The position numbers and the translations under genes are program-made. Shown in pieces: positions 10,323-21,863 of a DNA stretch of 64,000 nucleotides (positions are counted from its first letter, which is position 1; every line of letters starts with the position of its first letter). The notes under the pieces are model-generated. The model ran no database searches, was not told the DNA's origin, and saw nothing but the letters and a program-made list of their open reading frames with translations. Origin of the DNA: Pieris napi (Eukaryota > Arthropoda > Insecta > Lepidoptera > Pieridae); NCBI RefSeq assembly GCF_905475465.1, contig NC_062255.1, positions 2,480,001-2,544,000 on the forward strand, in the 5' to 3' direction.

Positions 10323-11121
10323 CTAGGTACCTTCAGTGATGCCCTAATGTGGGCTTTAGGTCCAACCTTTCAATTTGGTGACGTCGCCTGTTGTGTTTTC
10401 CACCTTTGGGACACCAGGCGACGAATAAGCTCCATTTATTCACGTCATCGTAACTGGAGTATCTAGTTTTAATATTTTATCATAATTGCTATATCAATAA
10501 TTTCTTAACATTAAACACGTTGTGGCAACCCTATCATACGTAGACGCGATTTAAAGTCTCACGCTAATGCTAAGAAAACACCCGCTCCAGGGTGATCTAA
10601 ATTCATTCCGTTAAACAAATAAATAACGTATTTTCCGCTTTCACATATTTTTCAGGAGGCTTTGGAGGAAAATTTGTTTCAGTTTGTTCTGTACTTTATG
10701 TTCAATTTTACAATGGTAATGTCTATAAATTTCGTTTTAAGAATGTTTTTTACATTCTGAATATATGATCTATGCTATGCGTTTGTTTTCCAATTCATAT
10801 TCAGTGTTTAATTACATGAAAACTAGTAAGTATTTGACATATTCTTCCTTAAATCAGTCATGATTATTGGATGTTAATTTTGTAGTTGAGTAGCACTGAC
10901 TACTGTATATTAATAATACTAGTTAAATATATTTTTGAACAGCCTGTATATATTAATCGCGAATCAAAGATGTATTCAAAATGGGTGAGCGCACATCTAA
11001 GCGTCACAATTTGTGGTGGAATTATGGAGAGTTCTTGAGAATTATAACAATAGAATATCGAACTGACACAATTTAATTTAGATTTAAATTGTTTACATTC
11101 ATATTTATCTGATTTTATAAA

Positions 11122-11364
11122 GCAGTGTGTTGTAAGTTCATCCCTGAGATCGTAGATTCGATTCCCAGTTATGTACCAATGGACTTTTTGCCTATGTGCG
11201 CATTTAACATTCGCTCGGACGGTTAAGGAACCAGCTTGCCTTAGACTCAAAAATTCGAAGGCATGTGTCAGGCACAGGAGGCTACCTACCTACTTACCTA
11301 TCAGATTGACAAATGATCAAGAGTCAGAAATCTGAGGCCCAGACCTAAAAAGGTTAAATAAAAA
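11122..11364 (+). repeat. tRNA-derived SINE (copy 1)
   Basis: Main SINE of the window. A degraded tRNA head contains the B-box GATTCGATTCCCA. The family body follows: TGTGCGCATTTAACATTCGC, a GTTAAGGAA block, GTGTCAGGCACAGGAGGC, AGATTGACAAATGATCA, AGAAATCTGAGGCCCAGACC. The 3' end is AAAAAGG followed by an A-rich end. It resembles the Metulj-type SINEs described in butterflies, a comparison made from memory. The A-box is largely lost. Confidence 0.75.
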
Positions 11365-11490
11365 TCACAAACCAAGCTTTTTAAAGTTCGCAAAAATATT
11401 GTTGCTTGTTTTATTTATTAGGAAACAATCATCATACATCGCATTGAATGTATTCTAACAGTTTCATAGAACCAAAAGTAATTATATTAT

Positions 11491-11780
11491 TTTGTTCCCT
11501 TTGGAGTAGACTCTTAGGCCGTGAGGTTCAAGCGCACAGGCGCTAATTAAAGAATTTAGTTGGCGCCTAGTAGATAGTCCTGGTGACCGCAGAGCTGGTG
11601 ATTTCCTCGCTCAACGAATAAGCATCGCAATACAGCGAGGAAATGCTACCAGAGTTCAAGGTACACAGGGACGAAACTTTTAAATTTGTTTTAATTTATA
11701 ATTTATTAATTATTTTTATTATTATGTAGGTTAAGTATATTGAACATGCTGTATTTGTGGGTTGGAAATAAATTTATGAA
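11491..11780 (+). repeat. TTTGTTCCCTTTGGAG family (copy 1)
   Basis: It starts TTTGTTCCCTTTGGAGTAG, contains GTTGGCGCCTAGTAGATAG and TCAACGAATAAGCATCGC, and ends with a TATTGAACATGCTGTATTTG block followed by GGAAATAAAT. Five other pieces occur at 14165, 20540, 37555, 46455 and 59981. The AATAAA-like end and varied lengths suggest a retroposon 3' region. No ORF is present. Confidence 0.65.
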
Positions 11781-11944
11781 ATTATAGAGATTATTATAAA
11801 AACAAATGATAATGTTAATTTTTTTTTCTAGAATAAAGTTCACAAAAGAGAGTGCAACGTTACATCAATTACAATCTAGCATATACAATAATTTTGGCTA
11901 CTAAGTAATAATTATTTTATATTATTATTAGGTTAAATAAATAG

Positions 11945-12370
11945 ATAATGTGATATTAAGGAGATTACACGAGTTAAATTCGGTGGTGGTTGTTATGGAT
12001 ATGTTCATATATATGAAATGAAACTCTTTGTTTAAAGCTGGGTGTCAACTGGCTTTAATCGTTTAATACAAGAGCTTATAACTAACATAAAATTAGGGGT
12101 AGTGGGGTTGTGTCGCTAGAATAACAAAAAAATTACTTATTTAAGGGTTCTTAAATCTAATTGACACTTATTTTACCTATAAAGAACGTAAGTATTATTA
12201 TCGAAATATATATATTATCGAAACGAGAATGTTATATTACTATTTATGAGTGTGAGAAAAACTAAAGGGCTCATTGTGGCTTCACGAGTGTGCGATGATT
12301 GCTGTAAAATCTAATTATTAACTAAAACTTAACTAATGTTAGGTTACATAACTCACGTTAGAACTAAAAA
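11945..12370 (+). repeat. LTR-like dispersed repeat, copy 1
   Basis: It aligns by eye with 30140-30490. Shared blocks in the same order: GTTAAATTCGGTGGTGGTTG, AAACTCTTTGTTTAAAGCTG, AAAATTAGGGGTAGTGGGG, TTTAAGGGTTCTTAAAT, ATCGAAACGAGAATG, GTTAGGTTACATAACTC. The length and lack of ORFs would fit a solo LTR, but no clean TG..CA ends or target duplication were found. Confidence 0.5.
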
Positions 12371-13954
12371 TTAATGTAGTTGTAATGCATAGAAGATAAA
12401 ATGGATACCTATTCTTTTACTTATCTATAATTGTTAGAAGTATTTTGATTATGCTTAAAGATTTTTACATCTGTTGAATAATACACTATCTTAGTTTTTA
12501 TTGTCTAACTATAACCAAAGCATTCATATAAATAATTATAAGAAAGCAAGTTTATTTTTATAGATGAACAAATTCTTATAATAAATATTACTACATACTT
12601 ACATTACAACAAGATAAAATAAAATAGAATGCTTATGATTTCTAGTCACAGAAAAATTTACCGTTTTGTATTTACGCTACTCGACGCTAGATGGCGCCAG
12701 TTATTCTAAAAAGCTTTTAGGTTTAAGTATTCTTTTGTTGAACCCTTCTAATGAGTATAATATAAATAGTTGTATTAATATTATATATCAGAATAGATTG
12801 GTCAATATAAAAATTTTACCAACTTGAACATACCAGAATCAATGAACCAATACTTTTTGCCTCCGGCCTATCCCGGTCTCGCATGACTTCATCAATATCC
12901 AGTCTATTTTTAAATATTTTAAAAATAAATATAGCCTACAATACTAACAGTCAATGTAGCATTTTAAAGAGTACGAAATAGTTCCTGTTGTTCATCCGAT
13001 ACAAATCTTTCCTCTTTATTATATTACTATAGATTAATATTTTGTTACTGAATTAAAAACAAACCTTTTCATTCTCCCATATCAAAATGTAATGCTGTTA
13101 CGAATACAGTTAACAAGAATTCCTAGTCTATTAAGTACAAAATGATATCGGGAATATTTCAAATACGAAATTACTACAAATCGGAAATTTTTCGAAAACA
13201 ATGGCGGTCAAATTTGCTATCAATTTAAAAAAAATCGGGCTGTATTATGTATGATTGGTTTTCCGATATAAGAACCTGCTCATTATTCGAAAAATCTGCT
13301 TTAAATTTTTCTTCACGATTGTAATTTCTGATAACATATTTCTTACAACTGATATTTTGATAAAACTTAATATGGGATGTCCATTACAACCAGTATTTTA
13401 ATAATAAAATACGCGATTTACCTTGACGTTTGTATCCGTAAAAGATTTTGTCATGAAATAATACTCGCGCAAACCACAGATAAAATACATGTTTGTTATA
13501 TGTCAATGTCATTGTCAACTGACAGTTAACATTTTCCTTCAAACGCTGATGACGTTACAAACGTATAAATACTTTTGATATCAATCTAAATTCCAATTAT
13601 ATATAGAGCCAATTAACATCTGTCCGTTTATAATTTTATCACGATTGCAGAACAATACCTCTTATTAATGTTGTGAAGGTGATGACGTCTTATTACCGAC
13701 TCAAATCAAGATCATAGTCCCAATTAAAAACAAGGTAGATGTACTGTGGAATGTGTGATAAAATGTTTTGCCTGATTAAACACGTTTATTTGGTATTATG
13801 GTAAAAGTTAGCAAGTCACGTGCTTTTAAATAGGCATAAGTTAAGGTATGAAATAAACAATTAAAAGGGAATAAAACAATCCTTTTAATGTTATATTCGC
13901 GTAGCAAATTAATTAAACGAAACAAAAGTTGAAGAAGAGAAAAATAAATGGCAC
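12371..13954. other. Gene-free tract, nothing recognised
   Basis: AT-rich with no long frame, no shared repeat family and no terminal repeats that I could find. Confidence 0.35.
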
Positions 13955-14070
13955 TTTTTTGTAATTTTTTTTTAATTTCTTTATTTTACAAAATAATATA
14001 ATACAATCACAATATGTTACATTAGAAAATACAAACCACAGCAGTCTTGTTTAGGAGCGCGACAAATGCA
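13955..14070 (-). repeat. Retroposon 3' tail-like segment
   Basis: The block AATTTCTTTATTTTACAAAA with downstream AATACAATCACAATATG and ACCACAGCAGTC recurs at 14680-14765, preceded both times by a T-run. This is what a minus-strand poly(A) retroposon end would look like. Confidence 0.45.
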
Positions 14071-14164
14071 TAAGTAGTTTTTTAATTTACTGTTTATGTT
14101 GAATATGAAAAATGATTACAAATAAATTAGTTCTAATGTTCTAATATAATCGACAACAAGTTAT

Positions 14165-14413
14165 ATCAATACAGTATTTACAATATTCTTAACCTAAAGT
14201 AATAATATTAATTAAAATTTATATAACAATATAAAATTAAAACAACCTTAAGGCTGGCATCATTTCCTCGCTGAATTGCGATACTTATTCGCTGAGCGAG
14301 GAAAGCACCAGCTCTGGGGTCACAGGTACTATCTGCCAAGCCCCAACTTAAATCTTTAACTAGCGCCTATGCACTTGAACCCCCAAGAGCCTCTGCTCCA
14401 AAGGAAACAAAAT
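14165..14413 (-). repeat. TTTGTTCCCTTTGGAG family (copy 2)
   Basis: Reverse-strand copy: CTCCAAAGGAAACAAAATC at the right, GCACCAGCTCTGGGGTCAC and CATTTCCTCGCTGAATTGCG in the middle, TATTCTTAACCTAA at the left. Compared with the copy at 11491 it has small internal differences. Confidence 0.65.
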
Positions 14414-14679
14414 CAATTCACAACAAGTAGTATTTACAAATAAAGAAGTTTTTTTAATTGTAGGGAGTTAAAAATGTGATTGACTTTTATATTCTGTTTT
14501 TTTCTTTACAACGTAAGCAATATATGATTTATTTTAGATTACCTATACGTGTACTTATGTGTTGAAATATGTCTATTAATACCTACCGAGAGGTTTGCCT
14601 GACAAAGATTGAATTTTTTATCTGTGGAACCCAGTTTATAAGCACTTTTATATTTTGTTATGAAGAATTTATCTTTTTT

Positions 14680-14800
14680 TTTTTTTTTTAAATTTCTTTA
14701 TTTTACAAAAAAAAAAAAATAATACAATCATAACAAGTTACATTAGCAAACCGCTGTGGTCTATCTATCTATCAATCGCATGCGAGAGTAAGCCCCAGAC
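14680..14800 (-). repeat. Retroposon 3' tail-like segment plus (CTAT)n
   Basis: It repeats the AATTTCTTTATTTTACAAAA block of 13955, here followed by an expanded A-run, ATAATACAATCATAACAAG, and a short CTATCTATCTATC microsatellite at 14760-14774. Confidence 0.45.
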
Positions 14801-15384
14801 TCTCGTTTTAAATCTTCATAATATTGTTAAAATATGAACTATAACTAATCACATGAAACCATTTTGCAAATAAACCACAATTTCATATCAGCAATCGTTG
14901 GTTCACGCGCGCTTCGCTCCCGATTGTTCCCACGCGCTTCACTATTCATACACTAATGTCAGACCATAGACTAAATCTTTATGGATGTATAATTAATGGT
15001 ACAGACTATAAATGATTATGTACATACTGTAATTACAAACTTCAACTATGGTGCACTATTTAAATGTATTACTATACAAGCTGTTAGGATGAAATAAATT
15101 CAATCACAACTTTCTTTTCTCTTCATGTGCGCATTTAAGACGATAAAGAAAAATGTCTTGAGGATAACGTACTCTAGACGGAAAACGAATCAACTACTAG
15201 TCTATTAAAACCATTAATCGCGAATCATACTGCGGCCAGGACTTAAAGGGCGCTGGGTTTTTTTTATTATAAATTGGCACCGAATTAAGAAAATTGCCTT
15301 ATACTTTTATTTTTTTAGTAATATAAAAAAAATAAATACAAATAATATTGTTTAAGATCATTTTATTAAGAAGTTTTTAAAGTA
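14801..15384. other. Spacer, nothing certain
   Basis: It includes a small GC-rich patch with CACGCGCGCTTCGCTCCCG (14901-14935), which resembles Helitron ends of the CTAGC..CGCGCTTCGC kind but lacks a CTAG. The rest is AT-rich and unassigned. Confidence 0.3.
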
Positions 15385-15530
15385 GTTTTTCCACGCACAA
15401 CCACTATGTGGAACCAACTCGCACTAAAATAATTCCGAAACAATTCGACTCAGGGTCCTTTAAGAAAAGAGCGTACCATTTCTTAAAAGGCCGGCAACGC
15501 ACTTGCGAGCCTTCAGACAATAGGCTCTAA
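15385..15530 (-). repeat. GCCGGCAACGCAC-family repeat
   Basis: On the plus strand: CACGCACAACCACTATGTGG, GTCCTTTAAGAAAAGAGCG, TACCATTTCTTAAAAGGCCG, GCAACGCACTTGCGAGCC. This is the family's reverse orientation. Confidence 0.75.
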
Positions 15531-16177
15531 GTCAGCAACCAGTCCGTTTGTTCTATACATTAAAGAAAATGTTTATATATGACACTGGTTTTTTATAATT
15601 TTAAAAAAATGCTTGCCAACGCTCGGCGCACTGGTGCATTGGTACATGAAGGACAATAATTGATAAAAAATAAAGTAAAGAAAAAAACCGCAAACACGAA
15701 GAGAAAAAAAAATACTTCGATTCATAAATGTCAAAAACTAAAGGAAAATTTAATTCATAGTGTGAGCAGAGCAACTATGGAAAATTACCTATACAAAATA
15801 AATTTACTTAATGAATATTTATGATATTAAAGTGATAAGTGATTAATAATAGTAATACAAAGTAATAGTAATATATTGAAACCAAACCTCACACGATGTT
15901 ATCTGACAGATTCAGAGCTTTCATATTTATAATAAATTGAATCTTAATGAAACGCAATAAGGTTTATCGCAAACGGTATGAAAGTATCTTATGAGGAATG
16001 TAAAGAAAATGTCAAGTCAACAAATGGTACCTATGTCATATTGATTTATATTAGAAGACAATATCTAGGACAAGAGTGAAATGCTAATCATTTTGCTATA
16101 CGAGTTTGAGCTCTATTTAAAATGGAAGTTTTTGGTTCACATTTGTACGAAGAACTAGAACATCATTTTGTATAGCA
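15531..16177. other. Spacer, nothing recognised
   Basis: AT-rich sequence with no coding frame or shared repeat. Confidence 0.35.
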
Positions 16178-16762
16178 CAGTGCCACATACTTGGCCGGTA
16201 AGCGCGTCGCTGTCATGAATATTAGTATTGCCAGAAAATAAAAATTAACCATTATAAGGGGTAATTTAAAGTCATAACTTAATAACTTATTAAAATGTCT
16301 TCATAAAACAATGTATGCAAATATCTAGAAAATACAGTTCTTGGCTTAAATAAATATGACCCAAACTTAAGAACAACTATTGTTATAGGTTTTGTTACCT
16401 GTACTATTAATTTAATCTCTTTTAAGATACCTAGCAATCAGAACTGTTCGATAATTAGAACTTTGCCACTGTAAAGAAAACACTTTTTTACCATATTGAA
16501 GTTATGTATTATTATAAATTTACAATTATTTTAAATTTTTCCGACGTTTCGCGTGCTTTACAGCGTGCGTGTTCACGGTCACCGTGTAAAAGTTATGTCA
16601 ATAAAAGGCAATACTATTTGCCACTGTTATTAATAATGCAAGGAATAAAAATACATTCATTTTAGTTTATGAGATGTTGGTGGATAGTAAAATTATTTAT
16701 TGTACGCACCAAAATGGCGACGGTAGAACCAATTTTAGCCACGAAAAGTATGTGGCACTGTA
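16178..16762. mobile_element. hAT-like TIR element, non-autonomous
   Basis: The ends are inverted copies: CAGTGCCACATACTT at the left and AAGTATGTGGCACTG at the right, a 15-bp perfect match. CAGTG termini fit hAT-type elements, but I could not find an 8-bp target duplication. There is no transposase frame. A Penelope fragment (16475-16616) sits inside it and is therefore younger. Confidence 0.5.
16475..16616. mobile_element. Minimal Penelope-like insertion with 13-bp TSD
   Basis: It is flanked by TTTGCCACTGTAA (16462-16474) and TTTGCCACTGTTA (16617-16629), which differ at one position. The left part matches the 3' end of the PLE at 42.9 kb read on the minus strand (AAGTTATGTATTATTATAAA, then CCGACGTTTCGCGTGC). 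It turns at the sequence CACGGTCACCGTG, itself a palindrome, into a short plus-strand tail AAGTTATGTCAATAAAAGGC. It is therefore a tiny inverted pair of PLE ends with no coding capacity. Confidence 0.75.
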
Positions 16763-17238
16763 ACTTGATATCGTTCTAAAAGAATGTAGGTCTGTGTACT
16801 TGGGTTTGAGACAGATTACTTTGCGTCAGTCCGGACCCACGAAATTGTATGAAAATGTACACGTGATAATGCGTCGAGCTAATGTTGATCACAGTTGAAA
16901 AGTGATTTTGTCTCAAGCCCTTTGTATATCTCTACCACAGATTATATACTGTGTTTTTATAAAAAATGATTACCTGGTTCCAAATTTAAAAGACTTCCGG
17001 ACTAGGCTTTCATTATAAATAATATAATGTAAGTCTTCCAAATTTAAAAAACATGCGAAAAACTTGTCACAGACTACCATTATTATAGTATAATACCAAG
17101 ACAACTAGATTATCGAATAGTTGTTCGATTTCAAACAGTTTTGAAACAAAGCCTCAAAACTCTAATCTCAATCGATACATCGTCTGCGAATTATAGAATC
17201 GAATAGAATATATTAATACGTGAACGGCTCGAGTTAGT

Positions 17239-17457
17239 TTGGAGATGTCTGCCGTTCTAAATCAGTGCAACAATGCGCTCTCTAGATGCAATTTGCTGGG
17301 GATAGGTTTATATGGATGGGAATTTTTACATAAGTATATCCTTTATAAAAATCTATTTTTGAACACTGTTAAGGACGGCACATTGATTGTAATTTTGATT
17401 AACATTTTTTATGAGGACGTCATAAGTAACACTGCTTTTGTACATGTGACGTCATAA
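17239..17457 (+). other. 72-codon frame, probably chance
   Basis: Starts with MEMSAVLNQCNNALSRCNLL. No family recognised and no adjacent exon or regulatory signal. The codons are somewhat less AT-driven than in neighbouring frames. I list it only because the region otherwise lacks a description. Confidence 0.15.
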
Positions 17458-17607
17458 AATCTCGAAAGAGATTACGTTACTTCATACTACTTTTCTCATA
17501 CATTGAAAGATTTTAATAATTACTTTATTTATTTATTTATTTTAGTATAGTCTCTATTTTGAGACAGTTAAAAGCTACAGATAATATTAAATAAATTGAA
17601 AATTTAT

Positions 17608-18240
17608 TTACATACATTTCCCGGCAAACGTCGTTTTGCCATGTATATTTTTTTCTAGGAAACATTATTTTTAGTTCAATAAAAATAACTATCTACTTTA
17701 ATAAAAAATAGAGGTTGATCGTAGAGGACAGATGAAAATTAAGGGTTGTATGTATTTTTGTATGCTGTCTTAAAAAAATAAAAACAAAAATTGTCTACAA
17801 CGTTAAATTTGGGGTGGACACCCCTTATCAATTAGGGGTTTGAAAGAAAGATAGTAGCCGATTCTCAGACTTATGCCCGAACCCAATAACTTAACTCAAT
17901 CCATAATCCACCATCGGAGATAGTAATCTTAATCCAAATGTTGTAAAAAGTGTCAATAACCAATCGACGGATTGTAATAGCCAACGGACGATACAAGCAA
18001 TCCATGGGAGGTCGTATCGGTGTCTGTGGATAGACCTTTGTATGAAAATGACAGTTGAAGAAAGCTCGATTTCAACAGTTAATTATTTTAACAGATTTTA
18101 ACTTACACCAGATTGTCTCAATCTGAGATTGTGGATTGATTATTGGGTTCGGGCGTTACTGAATATGCATAAGAATCGGTCGTGCCGTTTCGGAGGATTA
18201 TGGGAACGAACATTGTGAGACGAGAATTTTATATATTAGA
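17608..18240 (-). mobile_element. Helitron, non-autonomous, split by a MITE
   Basis: On the minus strand it starts TC at 18240-18239 after an A (TCTAATATATAAAATTCTCG) and ends near the hairpin GGCAAAACGACGTTTGCC at 17608-17640. The terminal CTAG is lost. It belongs to the same family as the complete copies at 45963 and 51892. The body is interrupted by the element at 17874-18155. Confidence 0.75.
17874..18155. mobile_element. MITE with TTA target duplication (Harbinger-like)
   Basis: It is 282 bp, with inverted ends: GCCCGAACCCAATAA at the left and TTATTGGGTTCGGGC at the right. Flanks are TTA at 17871-17873 and TTA at 18156-18158. The related Helitron at 23.7 kb shows the empty site (CAGACTTACTGAATATGC), which proves both the boundaries and the 3-bp duplication. 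TWA duplications are typical of PIF/Harbinger; that superfamily is my inference. No ORF. Confidence 0.85.
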
Positions 18241-18243
18241 TAA

Positions 18244-18530
18244 CTAGCCGTTTCGCGTGCGCTTTGCTGGACGAATTAAAATAAATTTTATGTTTCATTA
18301 TTTTATTTTTTTTCATATTTTTATTATTCTTCTTTTTAACTTCCCGCTAAGAAAATTGAAATATTTCGAAAATCGAGTTTTTAACAGATGTTGACGTTTA
18401 GAGGTTCTAGGAAGCCTCCCCGAATGTTTCCGCGGTGAAGTCCGTATGGATAAATTTTCATAAAAGTAAAACAGCAATAAAAAAATGAAGGAACGTTGGA
18501 ATTTAATAAATAAATAGCCATAAACCATCT
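18244..18530. repeat. Second CTAG-ended repeat fragment
   Basis: Immediately after the Helitron comes CTAGCCGTTTCGCGTGCGC, like the 3' end (read in reverse) of a second small Helitron type. It is followed by TTAACTTCCCGCTAAGAAAA. No clear opposite end was found. The minus-strand frame here (71 codons) has no recognisable family. Confidence 0.35.
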
Positions 18531-18858
18531 AGGAAAATGTATTCTATTTCGCATCGAATGGTGGTAGTTTCATGTCGATACGATCAGTGGTTTAGGCGTG
18601 ATTGAGCCTCAAACGAAGACCATTTTCATTATATATATATAGATAGTATTCAATAACTATTCTGCACAGTCGGTTACGAGTCCATACTATGCCATCGTAA
18701 GCGGAGACACGCGGACAGTGAACATCGCAGAGTCCGCTTGGCTTATCTGTACAGCACATTTCCTGTTTCAACCAAGTATACGTCATTTTCATATACTCTG
18801 TCTCAATAGAGGTGTATAATGAAAAATATTTGTTGAATTCTGTCTTGTATTGACTGCA

Positions 18859-19393
18859 TTTTTGAAGTTATACTTCTTTAGGCGCGTTATGAAAAATTTA
18901 TGAGAGTGAAATATTACGATGCGCGCGTACCGTGACACAAAATTAACAGAATGAAGTTGCGCACTAACGATTTCCTTTTAAACCAGCCGGGCGCCGAGCG
19001 TGCGCGAGCGAGATGGGAATAATACAAGCTATGCCAAGAATGACCATAATGACCTTTGTAGAAGACGTAGACCTTTTAAACAAATAAAGGAGTTTTAATT
19101 ATTTTTTCAAAGAAATTTAGCAATGCTTTTTCACAAAGACCTATTGTTACTTAGTTAAAAGGTTATGAAACATACCTAGTTATTAATTGAATGAATAATA
19201 TAATAAAATAATAAGTAATAATTATTATTAATATTAATTAATAATTGAATAATATACTAAATATTAAATATTATTAAATTATTAACGTTAACTATTTATT
19301 ATTAATTATTTAATATTAAAAAAAAATAAAGAAAGCCAAAGAAGTATAACTTCTTACGCGCGTAGGTACATAAGTACACGCACCCTTTTTTTT
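18859..19393. mobile_element. Family K element (copy B)
   Basis: The left end is TTTTTGAAGTTATACTTCTT followed by TAGGCGCGTTATGAAAAAT. The right end is AAAGAAGTATAACTTCTTAC, then GCGCGTAGGTACATAAGTAC and ACGCACCCTTTTTTTT. GAAGTTATACTTC occurs at both ends in inverted orientation. The interior (CGGGCGCCGAGCGTGCGCG and AT-rich repeats) differs from copy C, so this is a longer subtype. There is no ORF. Superfamily unknown. Confidence 0.75.
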
Positions 19394-19487
19394 CAAGCTT
19401 TGGGCCGACAATTAAACTAGTCTCTTTTCATCGTAGCGTAAACACAATTTGATAGAAAGAGAGGATACAGTACGCTAGAGTATTTTT

Positions 19488-19622
19488 TTTTTATGTAACA
19501 GGAGAGAAACGGGCAGTAAGCTTACCTGATGTTAAGTGATACTGCCGCCCATGGATACACACATTGCCAGGAGGCTCACAAGTGCGTTGCCGGCCTTTTA
19601 AGAATGGGTACGCTCTCAATTA
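19488..19622 (+). repeat. GCCGGCAACGCAC-family repeat, 5' part
   Basis: T-run, then CAGGAGAGAAACGGGCAG, TACCTGATGTTAAGTGATAC, TGCCGCCCATGGATACAC, GTGCGTTGCCGGCCTTTTAA and GGTACGCTCTC. The distal half is missing. Confidence 0.8.
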
Positions 19623-19699
19623 AGTTTTTATTAATATAGCAACGTCCATTATTAAATCCTATTGTTTTGTTCACCTGTTATTTGGTTTCTAATAAAGAG

Positions 19700-19990
19700 A
19701 AAGTCAAATCATTTATTCCAATTAGGTCTATTAAAAGGCACTTTTGAAAGTTAAAAATGTTAAAAAAAATATGACTTCCCCCTTGCAAAAGGTTCATATG
19801 GAGAAGAATGGGCAAGAAACTCCATACTTACTCTTTTAAGATTTTTTTTACAATATTTTGTATACATAGATTTGTTAATTATATATGAAGACCATGTACA
19901 TAGAATAATAAAAACAACTATACTAAAAACAATGCAGCAGATAACTAAATTATTACGTAGATACATGGCGCTCACATATTCACATATACA
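19700..19990 (-). repeat. LINE 3'-UTR-like repeat
   Basis: AATCATTTATTCCAATTAGG at its left and GGAGAAGAATGGGCAAGAAA in the middle are shared with 50970-51190. Orientation is inferred from the A/T-rich end at the left. No ORF. Confidence 0.6.
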
Positions 19991-20539
19991 ATATGTTATA
20001 TATAAGTATTAAAGAACCAAAAAAAAAAAACAAAATCACTTTAGTCCCATTGCTTTCGACTCTCTGTTGAAACATGGGTATAAAATTTATTTATTTATTT
20101 ACAGCTTATGTATGTATGGCCAAATTTTAAATTAAGTGAATTTTGTTAGTTACCAGAAAACCTTTTGCATTAATCTTTTCTAAGTACATTTTGAAATGTA
20201 CCTCATTACCAAGGTCCAAAATCAGCAAATTATCCAAATTCCGTCTGCAAAAATCAACCTATGAGTTCAGGCACCTCTCTTTCGAATTCTTCGCGATTTT
20301 AACGAATTAAACATTACTTTTCAGGCGCTGGTTATATTCGGTAGTGGGTTGATCGGTTTTAAAGAAAGCATTGTTAAGTCCGTATCTCGTACCCAATCAA
20401 TATGATGTAATTAAATTAAGTATATATAAATATATTTTAAGGAATTTATAATTAAGTTTGTTATGGAAGAGCTGGGAACCCTGACACAGGTATTTCTTAC
20501 TTAAAGGGGTTCCCAAATCTTACACATTGTAATGCTTAT

Positions 20540-20690
20540 GTACTTAAAATGAGTAAACACATTTTTATTATTATTATTTACTATACCAGATATACAGTAT
20601 TGACCATATTCTTAACCTACTATAATAATAATTAATTAAAAATTGATAAATAAAGAAAAATAAAAAGTTAGGTTTTACCATGCAGTAGAT
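20540..20690 (-). repeat. TTTGTTCCCTTTGGAG family tail fragment
   Basis: Only the A/T-rich distal part remains: CAGTATTGACCATATTC, TTAACCTACTATAATAATAA, GATAAATAAAG. The same blocks occur at 14165-14230 and 37555-37620. Confidence 0.5.
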
Positions 20691-21122
20691 TAGATTATAA
20701 TATATAAGCCACTTTCACAGTTTTAGATAATACTTGCGTTCAAAAGCGTTCGTGTAAGACGTTTAGCATTAAATATATGTTTTACCACCTTATAAAGATT
20801 GCGTCTGCGATCTGCCTCGGGCATGCGGCACGAAGCACTTGTACGACAGTTCTTAGTTATAGTCTAAGAGTTTATTATTCTCTAAAACACTGAAAATAAC
20901 TACCAAAATGACACAAAACAACATTGAATAATCATAAATATATCATTCTTATTTAAAAAAAACGTTGCAAGAATTTTAATTTCGAATAAAATTTGCTTCC
21001 TGTTTAACTCTTGGTTTATGAATATCATGTGCGCCTCGGGCCACCGTGTGTGATGGGTGAACAGCGTGACTTGTACGGACATTGTTTATTGGACACTATA
21101 CTGTCTCATTAAATCAAGGATA

Positions 21123-21539
21123 GTATTGTCTTTTATTGACATAACCTTTACACATTTGAAGAAAAAACTTTTTAACCGGATTAAAGTTATGTATTATTAT
21201 AAATTTACAATTATTTAACATAATTTTACATTTATCTGACGTTTCGCGTGCTTAACAGCGTGCGTGGTCACGGAAGATGGAGGGTTTTGATTAATAGAGG
21301 ACACCGTGACACATTTCTGCCAAAACCCTTCATCTTTTAGTCGATACCAACTCCGGGGAAATAAATACAGATAATGCAACTTTTACTACAGCTGTGATAC
21401 TTTTTGACATCCAACACCTTTTGTCTTCAGTCACCGTGACCACGCACGCCGTAAAGCATCGTCGGGTGAATTTAAAATTATGTTAAATAATTGTAAATTT
21501 TATATACATAACTTTAATCCGGTTAAAAAGTTCTTTCTT
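21123..21539. mobile_element. Penelope-like inverted pair (older copy) with TSD
   Basis: The flanks TAAATCAAGGATA (21110-21122) and TAAATGAAGGATG (21540-21552) match at 11 of 13 positions and probably are the target duplication. Inside, the left part is a minus-strand PLE 3' end that begins with the tail ATTGTCTTTTATTGACATAA (21124 on), has AACCGGATTAAAGTTATG and an internal deletion after GTGGTCACGG, and joins at about 21290 a plus-strand copy. That copy has GAGGACACCGTGACAC, CATCTTTTAGTCGATACC, CAGTCACCGTGACCACGC and ends CTTTAATCCGGTTAAAAAG. Only PLE sequence around and after the stop codon is present. Confidence 0.8.
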
Positions 21540-21863
21540 TAAATGAAGGATGTACAAAAAAACGATAGCATAATATTTATTTACGTAAAAACTCCACATT
21601 TTCTGTACAAAATTCTAGTTTTAACCGCATCCCTACGGTTAACACTTTAATGCCCGGTACACAATCAGATATTTGTTTTAAATTATGGTAATAAAATGTC
21701 TGTGAGAGTCACGAGCGGTGTATGCGCGTGCGTCCGGGGAATTGGATCAGGATTAAACTGAACGATGACGAATTTAGATGCGCCACTCCTGTTTTGTTAC
21801 GTTAACCTTTATGAAAAGATCTGGCGCCATTATGACAGATTAGCAATATTGTTGCATTATTAC

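Noticed and set aside
14640..14720. CRISPR-like or regulated repeat array
   Set aside because: Only T-runs, A-runs and a CTAT microsatellite; no regular spacers. The window is eukaryotic.
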